37,217 nucleotides of DNA from Singulisphaera sp. GP187 (lineage in GTDB: Bacteria > Planctomycetota > UBA1135 > UBA2386), in contig CAMBXM010000018.1 in assembly GCA_945871815.1 (NCBI GenBank), positions 1-37,217 on the forward strand, in the 5' to 3' direction. Every line of letters starts with the position of its first letter. The first letter of the stretch is position 1. Under the pieces are notes generated by a model, which was not told the origin of the DNA, searched no databases, and was given only the letters and a program-made list of their open reading frames with translations. The translations under genes were made by a program, and so were the position numbers. Shown here one piece after another: positions 31,198 to 37,217 of the stretch.

Positions 31198-32856
31198 TCA
31201 GAAGAAGCGCAGCTCCGAGCCACGAGAACTCGCGGCGCCGAAGACCGCGCCCGCGTCGACCACGAACCACTGCACGAACAGCGTGCCACCAATCAGCAGC
31301 GGCTCGGGCGGCAGCGGGAACAGGATCGTGCCGAAACCGCGACCAGCTTGGCCCGCCGGACCTTCCAGCAGCACTGGGATCTGCGACAACTCCGGCAGGG
31401 CGATGTTGAGGTTGACGTTGGCAAACGTGGTCCCCGGCAGCGCTGCCGCGGTGCCGACCGCAAGCACGGCCGGAGCACCGCCGCGAGCCGCGCCGATGCC
31501 GACCTTGAAGTCGACGTTGCCGATGTTGGCCGGAACTGCTGCGAGCACGGTCGGGATCACACCGCCGCTCCCGGCTGTGCCGAGCCCGTAGGTGAAGCCC
31601 TGGGGCGGGATGCGCTCGCTTGCGAGCGTCGGCCGATCGAACGGGAACTGCCGATTGCGCACGCGCGGATCGGTCAGCGCATTGCTGACGAAGTCGATCA
31701 GGTCCGCGACCGCCTGCGGCGGGGGCGGCGGCTGCAGCGGCTGCAGCAGTTGGTCCTTGTTGACTTGGTTCGGGCCACCGCCACCGATGTAGAAACCGAT
31801 GACTTGGTTCAGGCTGGTGAACTGGCCGGTGTGCATGAAGGTGCCGCGCAGACCCGCGTTGCGCAGGCTCGGGACCTTGAAGCGACCGCCATCGACGACG
31901 TTGCCGGTCACGCCCTGACGGCCGAGGTCCTGGGCAATCGGCCGCAGGCCGAGGTTGCGGAACTGACGGTCGCTGAACAGGGGCGCCACGTGGCAGAGGT
32001 TGCAGCGAGCCGGCCCATTGAAGCCGTTCATGCCGTTGATCTGACCCTGGGTCAGTGCCCCTGGGACACCGCGCTGGAACTGGTCCCACGGGGTCTGGTC
32101 CGGCACGAGGCTGCGCTCGTAGGTCGCGATCGCCAAGGCGATGCGCTCGGCGGAGATGGTCGAATCCCCGAACGCGGCAGTGAACAGCAGCGGATAGCTC
32201 GGGTTGGCTGCGATCGCGGCCTGCATGTCCGGCGGCACGTTGGTCGCAAGCGCCATCGGTCGTGCGTCGCGCAGCTTGGTGCGGACCTCGCCCCAGGTGC
32301 GCAGGTCGTGCGCCATCTCGACGTCACTCAGCACCGGGCCGACCGCTTGGCTCTCGAGCGCGCCACCGGTGACGAGGCGCACGGTGCCGGTCTCGGGATC
32401 GATGAACTGCGCCCGGGCGCGGCCGTCCCAGAACAGTTCAGGGAAGTAGCCGCCGGTGAGGAAGCTCGGCGACGCGCGGTTCGTGACTTGGTCGCCGAGG
32501 CCGAACAGGGCGTCGGGTTCGTAGGTGTTGTCGACCCGGCTGTTGGGCACGCCCGGCGAACCCGTGGTGTCGTCCGGAGACGGCTGGATGCCATCGGCGC
32601 CAGGATGCGGCGCGCGACGGTTGTCGCCACCGCCGATCTCGGTCTTGTGGCAGGTGCCGCAGGACACGCGGTTGTTGCTCGACATCTGTTCTTCCCAGAA
32701 CAGGATCTTGCCGAGCACAGTCTTCGCCGGCGTGATGGGATTGCCCGCGGGCACGGGCGGCGGCTGGAGAGCCTGGGCACAGAGGGCGGAACCAAAGGCG
32801 GCTGCAGCGGCGAGAGACAGCAACCTCGGAGGGAGCGCGAATGGGGTCTGGGACAT
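31198..32856 (-). CDS. Di-haem cytochrome c peroxidase/MauG-family protein with extra C-terminal domain
   Basis: A 552-residue exported protein. Signal peptide at 1-27. Two c-haem sites: CGTCH at 66-70 and CNLCH at 285-289. A conserved-type segment FMHTGQFTSLNQVIGFYIGGGG (about 350) follows the second haem, as in bacterial peroxidases of the CCP/MauG family. These reduce peroxide or oxidise partner proteins in the periplasm. Insertions such as HPGADGIQPSPDD make it longer than simple CCPs. The last 130 residues are not part of the enzyme; they resemble the C-terminal domain of the Cys-rich exported protein at 12390 (PLPPEPLLIGGTLFVQW, FGAASSRGSELRF). AGGA 8 bases before the ATG is a good ribosome site. 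A 333-base region lies upstream. Confidence 0.88.
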   Translation of the reverse strand: MSQTPFALPPRLLSLAAAAAFGSALCAQALQPPPVPAGNPITPAKTVLGKILFWEEQMSSNNRVSCGTCHKTEIGGGDNRRAPHPGADGIQPSPDDTTGSPGVPNSRVDNTYEPDALFGLGDQVTNRASPSFLTGGYFPELFWDGRARAQFIDPETGTVRLVTGGALESQAVGPVLSDVEMAHDLRTWGEVRTKLRDARPMALATNVPPDMQAAIAANPSYPLLFTAAFGDSTISAERIALAIATYERSLVPDQTPWDQFQRGVPGALTQGQINGMNGFNGPARCNLCHVAPLFSDRQFRNLGLRPIAQDLGRQGVTGNVVDGGRFKVPSLRNAGLRGTFMHTGQFTSLNQVIGFYIGGGGPNQVNKDQLLQPLQPPPPPQAVADLIDFVSNALTDPRVRNRQFPFDRPTLASERIPPQGFTYGLGTAGSGGVIPTVLAAVPANIGNVDFKVGIGAARGGAPAVLAVGTAAALPGTTFANVNLNIALPELSQIPVLLEGPAGQAGRGFGTILFPLPPEPLLIGGTLFVQWFVVDAGAVFGAASSRGSELRFF

Positions 32857-33189
32857 TGATACGTTCCTGATACCGAGTGGGGGCGGCGGGAAAACGCACC
32901 GGATGCGAGGCTCCCACTGACAGGTGCAGATTCTAATCAGGCTATCCCAACGGGCCGGCGCGCGGCTCGGCCTCCGCGATCGAAAATCAGGACGGTCGGC
33001 TCCGCCGCAGCCCTGCTTGCGGCTGCCGTTGCGCGACGCCGAGTTCGGTTCGGGCGCCGGGCGCGATGGCACGATGCGATCGCGTAGGGACGGCGAGGCT
33101 GTTCGCGACGTTCCGTGTCGCACCGCGGAAGAAGGACGCCCCGCTGCCAGCGCGCCAGGAACTGGCCGATCGCAGCGAGCAGGCGCGGA
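32857..33189. other. Intergenic region upstream of the di-haem peroxidase gene
   Basis: These 333 bases lie between the TPR gene stop and the peroxidase start, both on the minus strand. They contain the peroxidase ribosome site (AGGA at 32865-32868) and an A/T-richer patch near 32928-32945 that could hold its promoter (TAGAAT on the minus strand at 32930-32935). No strong hairpin or convincing open frame was found; a short minus-strand frame here (32937-33206) is arginine-rich and looks spurious. Confidence 0.4.
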
Positions 33190-33810
33190 TCAGCGAGTAA
33201 CCACATCGCGATTCACGGCCACCGCTGGTTCGGGGCCCGCGGTTGCCGTGGCGGCAGCCCGCATCGGCACTCGCGGCGAACCGGCCGCAAAGCGCCGCTT
33301 CTGCTCATCGACAAAGCCGGCATAGGCCCCGTCCCGATCAAGTCGCCGAGCCCGCAGAAGCAAGGACCGCGCCCGCGGCAACTGCCCTTGCCGCCAGCGC
33401 ACATTGGCAAGGCCGATCACTGCGGCAGTGTCCCACGGGTTGGCGCGGTGCGCTCGCGCGTAGAGGTCGCGCGCCGGGCCCAACTCATCGCGCAGATAGT
33501 GCTGAAACGCGGCCTGCATCAGCTCGAAGCGCCGACGGGAATCCGCCGACCAACGCTTCCGCGACAGCGCGAAGGCCAACCAAGCGGCTGAACCGACTGC
33601 CAAAACCTGCATGCCCCACAATCCGACCAAGTACCACTCGTCGTGCTGCTGATAGACGAACCGCGCGACCAGCGCCAAGTCGGCGCCGAGAGCGGTACCG
33701 GCAAACACCAACGCCCCAAACAGCACCAGGCCGCTGCGGAGAAGCCAGAATGCGACCACGATGCCGATCGCGAAGATCGCCGCGTTGGGGAGAAACAGAT
33801 CCGGGAACAC
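33190..33810 (-). CDS. Membrane protein with C-terminal TPR-like region
   Basis: A 206-residue protein with about three membrane helices in the first 90 residues (LFLPNAAIFAIGIVVAFWLL, VLFGALVFAGTALGADLALV, LVGLWGMQVLAVGSAAWLA). A soluble part follows with TPR-like helices (FQHYLRDELGPARDLYARAH, and AAVIGLANVRWRQGQLPRA). The tail is Ala/Thr-rich. No enzyme motif; it may be a scaffold at the inner membrane. A GTG at 33810 is used as start because the frame upstream lacks hydrophobic sequence and TAGGGT lies 11 bases before it; the exact start is uncertain. It diverges from thiE by 105 bases. Confidence 0.65.
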   Translation of the reverse strand: MFPDLFLPNAAIFAIGIVVAFWLLRSGLVLFGALVFAGTALGADLALVARFVYQQHDEWYLVGLWGMQVLAVGSAAWLAFALSRKRWSADSRRRFELMQAAFQHYLRDELGPARDLYARAHRANPWDTAAVIGLANVRWRQGQLPRARSLLLRARRLDRDGAYAGFVDEQKRRFAAGSPRVPMRAAATATAGPEPAVAVNRDVVTR

Positions 33811-33821
33811 GAGGACGTGGA

Positions 33822-33827
33822 ACCCTA
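33822..33827 (-). promoter_or_regulatory. TAGGGT -10 element for the membrane TPR gene
   Basis: TAGGGT on the minus strand ends 11 bases before the GTG at 33810. The spacing is the longest of the set, so a very short leader is possible. Confidence 0.4.
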
Positions 33828-33899
33828 CGCCGGACCGCGCCCTGCTGCTACCGCACAGAGCTTGCCGGCGCAGGAATCGCTCCGGCGCTCGGCGTTCGC

Positions 33900-33905
33900 T
33901 ACGGT
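33900..33905 (+). promoter_or_regulatory. TACGGT -10 element for thiE
   Basis: TACGGT ends 10 bases before the ATG at 33916. No ribosome site is visible, which fits a leaderless or nearly leaderless transcript. Confidence 0.45.
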
Positions 33906-33915
33906 GTCCGCCTCG

Positions 33916-34515
33916 ATGTCGCTGCAAGGCCACAAGCTCTACCTCCTGTTCACTCCGTCGATGGCGGGGCCCCGCCCTTGGCGCGCGCTCGAAGCAGCAC
34001 TTCGCGGCGGAGTCGATCTCGTGCAGTGGCGCAGCAAGGAACCGGACGACGCCGGTTTTCGGGCCTGCCGCGACCTCTGCCAGCAACACGGCGTGCCGAT
34101 CGTGGTCAACGACGAGGTCATGCTGGCGATCCGCGGCCACGCCCGCGGTGCGCACGTCGGCCAGGATGATCTGCCGGCGGAAGCCGCTCGCAAGTTGCTC
34201 GGTCGTTTGTGGCTCGGCGTGAGCACGCACGACACGACCCAGATCGAGGCGGCGACGCGCGCGGGCGCCGACTACGTCGGTTTCGGCCCGTGCTTCCCGA
34301 CCGCGACGAAAGGCTACGAGCACGGCCTCGACCCGGCAGTGATCGAGGCCGCGGCGTTCGCCTGCAAACTGCCGTTGTTCGCGATCGGCGGGATCCGCCC
34401 CGACAACGTCCGCCGGCTCTACGGCCTCGGCATCCGCCGCATCGCGGTGTGCAGCGCAATCCTGCGCGCCGACGACCCTGAAGCGGCGGCGGCCGAGTTG
34501 CGCGCCGCGCTCTGA
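33916..34515 (+). CDS. thiE: Thiamine-phosphate synthase ThiE
   Basis: A 199-residue TIM-barrel enzyme that joins the pyrimidine and thiazole phosphates to make thiamine phosphate. Hallmarks: VQWRSKEPDD near residue 37, IVVNDEVMLAIRGHARGAHV then GQDDLP (pyrophosphate-binding), GVSTHDTTQIEAATRAGADY, FGPCFPTATK (phosphate loop) and FAIGGI near the end. The ATG at 33916 is the natural start; the frame stays open further upstream but that part is low-quality sequence over the divergent gene. No other thiamine genes are adjacent. TenI-type paralogues share this fold, but the motifs support a real ThiE. It converges on queA with 13 bases between. Confidence 0.88.
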   Translation: MSLQGHKLYLLFTPSMAGPRPWRALEAALRGGVDLVQWRSKEPDDAGFRACRDLCQQHGVPIVVNDEVMLAIRGHARGAHVGQDDLPAEAARKLLGRLWLGVSTHDTTQIEAATRAGADYVGFGPCFPTATKGYEHGLDPAVIEAAAFACKLPLFAIGGIRPDNVRRLYGLGIRRIAVCSAILRADDPEAAAAELRAAL

Positions 34516-34528
34516 CGACAGCACTCGG

Positions 34529-35566
34529 TCACACGAGCAGCATCGCGTCCCCGTACGAGTAGAACCGATAGCCGCGCGCGATCGCATCGCGGTAGACCGC
34601 GAGGATCCGTTCGCGACCGACGAACGCGGCGACCAGCATCAGCAGCGTCGACTTCGGCAGATGGAAGTTGGTGAGCAGTGCGTCAACCACGCGGAACGGG
34701 CGCCCCGGGTAGAGATACAAAGCCGAGCTGCCGCGGCCTGCAGTCACGGTGCCGTCGTCGTTGGCGCACGTCTCCAGCGTGCGGCAACTCGTCGTGCCGA
34801 CCGCGACGATGCGACCGCCGCGAGCGCGCGTCGCGGCGATCGCTTGTGCCGTCGCTTCGGGCAATTCGTAGTCCTCGGCGTGCATGCGGTGCTCTTCGAC
34901 GACGTCGCTGCGCAGTGGCGCAAACGTGCCTTCGCCGACGTGCAGCGTGACCGAGGCGATCTCGACGCCGCGCTCGCGCAGGTTGGCAAACACCGCCTCG
35001 GTGAAGTGCAAGCCGGCTGTAGGTGCCGCGACGGCGCCCGGCACGCGCGCAAACACGGTCTGATACCGCTCGCGATCCACCGCCTTGTCCTCGTTGCCGG
35101 TGCGCTCGATGTAGGGCGGCAACGGCGCGCGACCGTGCACCTCGAGCGCGGCATTCACGTCACCACCATCGGCCCGCAGCGAAAAGCGCCATCGCCCACC
35201 GCCAAGTGACTCGCGCAAGCACAGCGTGATCGCGCCCTCTTCCATCGCCACCTCGTCGCCGGGCGCGAGCTTCTTGCTCGGCTTGACGAACCCCTCACCC
35301 TGGTCGCCACGCAACTCCAGGATGAGGCACTCGACCCGCCCCCCCGTCGCCCTTCGCCCACACAACCGCCACGGTCGCACCCGCGTGTCGTTGCGCACGA
35401 GCAAGTCGCCGGCCCGCAAAAAACCCGGCAGGTCGGCAAACACCGCGTGGGTCTGGGTTCCGCTGTGGCGATCGACGACGCACAGGCGCGAACGGTCGCG
35501 CGGCTCCATCGGCGTGGTCGCGATCGAAGACGTGGGCAACTCGAAGTCGAACTCGGTGACGTGCAC
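34529..35566 (-). CDS. queA: S-adenosylmethionine:tRNA ribosyltransferase-isomerase QueA
   Basis: A 345-residue enzyme that moves the ribosyl part of SAM onto preQ1-modified tRNA to form epoxyqueuosine, the substrate of QueG. Family blocks: TEFDFELPTSSIATTPMEPR at the N-terminus, DLLVRNDTRV, VAAPTAGLHFTE, VTLHVGEGTFAPLRSDV and LLTNFHLPKSTLLMLVAAFVG near the C-terminus. The length agrees with the family. The start is a GTG at 35566 at the expected place before the first block; TAGTCT lies 8 bases upstream and no ribosome site is seen. The longer frame up to 36004 is antisense to the propeller lipoprotein gene and is rejected. Together with QueG this indicates queuosine-modified tRNA in the organism. 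Confidence 0.94.
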   Translation of the reverse strand: MHVTEFDFELPTSSIATTPMEPRDRSRLCVVDRHSGTQTHAVFADLPGFLRAGDLLVRNDTRVRPWRLCGRRATGGRVECLILELRGDQGEGFVKPSKKLAPGDEVAMEEGAITLCLRESLGGGRWRFSLRADGGDVNAALEVHGRAPLPPYIERTGNEDKAVDRERYQTVFARVPGAVAAPTAGLHFTEAVFANLRERGVEIASVTLHVGEGTFAPLRSDVVEEHRMHAEDYELPEATAQAIAATRARGGRIVAVGTTSCRTLETCANDDGTVTAGRGSSALYLYPGRPFRVVDALLTNFHLPKSTLLMLVAAFVGRERILAVYRDAIARGYRFYSYGDAMLLV

Positions 35567-35574
35567 GCGGCGTG

Positions 35575-35580
35575 AGACTA
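35575..35580 (-). promoter_or_regulatory. TAGTCT -10 element, leaderless-type, for queA
   Basis: TAGTCT on the minus strand ends 8 bases before the GTG at 35566. No -35 match. It supports the chosen GTG start. Confidence 0.5.
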
Positions 35581-35745
35581 GTGGGGTGACTCCGAAGTTT
35601 GCATTCCATGCCGGTGGGTCGGGCGCAAGACGCCACGGCGACCAGGAAAGGCAACAGGAAGGGCAACACGGAGTACCTACCTGGAAGCCACCAACCGAAT
35701 AGCCGCACCGCCGCGCGTGCGTCTTCCGCTCCCCTTCCCTTCTCG

Positions 35746-35751
35746 TAGCAT
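35746..35751 (+). promoter_or_regulatory. TAGCAT -10 element, leaderless-type, for the propeller lipoprotein
   Basis: TAGCAT ends 7 bases before the GTG at 35759. The intervening bases are CCCCCAC, so no ribosome site is possible there. Confidence 0.5.
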
Positions 35752-35758
35752 CCCCCAC

Positions 35759-37217
35759 GTGCCTGCCCCACGCCCTCTGCCGACGCGCTCCCTTCTCGCC
35801 CTGCCCATGTTGTTGCTCGGTTGCGCGCCCGCAACGTCGACGACGACTGCGAACAATGGCAACGGCCTGCCCACCGAACTGGCCTTCTGCCGCGCCAGCC
35901 CGACCTCGACGAACACCGCCGAACTCGCGCTGCGTACCGCACGCAACCTCGGCACCGCGCGCATCGCCGAGCGCAGCGGCCGCGAACTGCAGGTCCGCGT
36001 GCACCCTGACGGGGATCGCCTAGCCTTCGTGCGCCAGAGCACGCCAAGCAACTCCACCACGAGTGATCTCTACGTCGCCTGGCGCACGGGCGCCGCACCC
36101 GAGACGCGCCTCACCATTGAGCCCGGGGCCGATGAGAATCCGTGCTGGTCGCCCGACGGCAACACCCTGTTGTTCTCGACCGCGCGCGCTGGCGATCGCC
36201 GTCTCTGGACGTGTGGCGCCAACGGGCTGAACCCACAGCCCTTCCTTGCGGCCGACCCTGGGGTCGAGGACACCGAAGCCGATTGGTCGCGCACGACAGA
36301 TCGCATCGTGTTTGTGCGCCGACAGGCCGGCAGCAGCCGACTGTTCTTGGTGAATGGCAACGGCACCGGCCTCGCTCCGTTGGGCGGCGCGCGCTCGGCC
36401 ACGACGGCAAACCTCGGCGTGCACGAGCCGTGCTTCACGCCGGATGGCAACTCCGTCGCGTTTGTCGACGTGACGGCGACGGGGTTCTCCCGGCTTTGGT
36501 CCATCGACATCGCGAGCGGCGTCGAGTCGCTGCTATTCGACCCCCAAGGCGAAGTCCGCATGCCACGCTACGCGCCGACCGCCGACCGCATCGTCTGCGG
36601 CATCGCCCAACCTGGGCAAGGGCGACAGGGCCTGCGACTGTCGATGCTCGACGCCGGTGGCACCAACCCGCGATTGATCGAGCCCGGCGAAAACTGGGTC
36701 CTGCACGGCGTCGATGTGTTTCCGGCCATGGTGCAGGCGCCCGTCGAGGCCCTGACCGAGACGCTGCCGCTGAGTTCGCTGCAGTTGCAGCTGAGTGCTG
36801 GGGCCGTCACGCAAGGCGGCAAGAACCAACTCGCCAGCGAAGACAACCAATCGATGGTCATCGCGACAGACACCTTTCTGGATCACGAGATTGCCGGCAT
36901 CAACTGCCGCTACACGCTGCCTGGCGCGACGCCCGGCGAGATTGTCGCGATCCGCGCGCGGATCACGGCGCGAGTGTCGCGCAGCGATGCGAACACGACG
37001 CTGCGCACCTCGCTGTTCAACCCTGTGGGGGAGCGCTTTGACACCGTCGCGGAGGTGGTCAACCCCGGCACCGGCATGCGCACGCTCACCTTCACGACGC
37101 AGAGCTTGGCGCACGTGACGCTGGAACGGCAGGTGCGCGTCACGGTGATCGGCGAGATCGGGGCTGGGGCGCGAGCCGAGATGGCCGTCGACCAGGTGCA
37201 GTTGGACGTGGTGCGCT
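35759..37217 (+). CDS. TolB-like beta-propeller lipoprotein, C-terminus cut by window edge
   Basis: The frame runs open from a GTG at 35759 to the end of the window (486 codons), so the C-terminus is missing. The N-terminus is a lipoprotein signal with lipobox LLGC (C22). Residues about 80-310 carry PD40/WD40-like blades: DENPCWSPDGNTLLFSTARA, TEADWSRTTDRIVFVRR, VHEPCFTPDGNSVAFVD and RMPRYAPTADRIVCGI, as in TolB propellers. The following part (from about 340) is a different beta-rich domain with no recognised family. It should be attached to a membrane and face the periplasm or exterior, probably binding another protein. GTG start with TAGCAT 7 bases upstream. It diverges from queA by 192 bases; no pal or tol genes are seen. 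Confidence 0.85.
   Translation, partial: MPAPRPLPTRSLLALPMLLLGCAPATSTTTANNGNGLPTELAFCRASPTSTNTAELALRTARNLGTARIAERSGRELQVRVHPDGDRLAFVRQSTPSNSTTSDLYVAWRTGAAPETRLTIEPGADENPCWSPDGNTLLFSTARAGDRRLWTCGANGLNPQPFLAADPGVEDTEADWSRTTDRIVFVRRQAGSSRLFLVNGNGTGLAPLGGARSATTANLGVHEPCFTPDGNSVAFVDVTATGFSRLWSIDIASGVESLLFDPQGEVRMPRYAPTADRIVCGIAQPGQGRQGLRLSMLDAGGTNPRLIEPGENWVLHGVDVFPAMVQAPVEALTETLPLSSLQLQLSAGAVTQGGKNQLASEDNQSMVIATDTFLDHEIAGINCRYTLPGATPGEIVAIRARITARVSRSDANTTLRTSLFNPVGERFDTVAEVVNPGTGMRTLTFTTQSLAHVTLERQVRVTVIGEIGAGARAEMAVDQVQLDVVR

Noticed and set aside
31174-32859. 561-codon plus-strand open frame
   Set aside because: Antisense to the di-haem peroxidase with its two CxxCH sites; the sequence is Arg/Ala/Asp-rich.
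32937-33206. Short minus-strand frame between the TPR and peroxidase genes
   Set aside because: Arginine-rich without any domain, overlapping the TPR gene end; likely chance frame in GC-rich DNA.
1-37217. CRISPR arrays, insertion sequences, phage genes or toxin-antitoxin pairs
   Set aside because: No regularly spaced repeats, transposase motifs, terminal inverted repeats or phage structural proteins were seen on either strand.

Overview
The window is high-GC bacterial DNA, densely packed with about 29 protein genes on both strands in short operons. No tRNA, rRNA, CRISPR array, insertion sequence or phage gene was recognised. The best guess for the source is a deep-branching planctomycete-type bacterium. 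The grounds are exported proteins with FG-GAP and TIG repeats, two exported proteins sharing a C-terminal beta-type domain, futalosine-pathway menaquinone synthesis, a bacterial DNA topoisomerase VI and many GTG starts. This placement rests on recall of protein styles, so another phylum with complex cell envelopes (for example Myxococcota) is possible.

Layout. 1-5626 (minus): a Gfo/Idh/MocA oxidoreductase cut by the window edge, a very large FG-GAP lipoprotein and a membrane-anchored thioredoxin. 5644-9445 (plus): chorismate dehydratase MqnA followed by topoisomerase VI subunits B and A, ending at a strong hairpin. 9529-12083 (minus): an exported ankyrin protein overlapping a small exported partner. 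12390-15796 (plus): a Cys-rich exported protein, a terminator and an RluA-type pseudouridine synthase. 15817-19912: a glycosidase-like lipoprotein, a nucleotide-sugar dehydrogenase, a family 2 glycosyltransferase and a membrane protein. 20038-22132 (minus): a FliK-like protein, a FlhB-tail-like protein and a TetR regulator. 22237-23037 (plus): a glycerophosphodiester phosphodiesterase. 23111-26536 (minus): a four-gene signalling cluster with a degenerate histidine-kinase-like ATPase, an ECF sigma factor, a zinc-binding anti-sigma/TPR protein and a small exported protein. 26623-29952 (plus): QueG, a 61-residue zinc-ribbon protein, a terminator and a P5C-type aldehyde dehydrogenase. 29968-33810 (minus): an esterase-like hydrolase, a di-haem peroxidase and a membrane TPR protein. 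33916-37217: ThiE, QueA and a TolB-like propeller lipoprotein that runs off the end.

How they fit together. Two queuosine enzymes (QueA, QueG), ThiE, MqnA and RluA are ordinary housekeeping functions. Much of the rest concerns the cell surface: three lipoproteins, several signal-peptide proteins and sugar enzymes. The most striking whole-window signal is in the promoters. Nine genes have a TANNNT hexamer 6-11 bases before the start codon, and three more have a near match, which suggests that leaderless transcripts are common here. Other points of interest are the topoisomerase VI operon with a histone-H1-like tail on subunit B, the FliK/FlhB-like pair without flagellar neighbours, and the ECF cluster with an apparently dead kinase.
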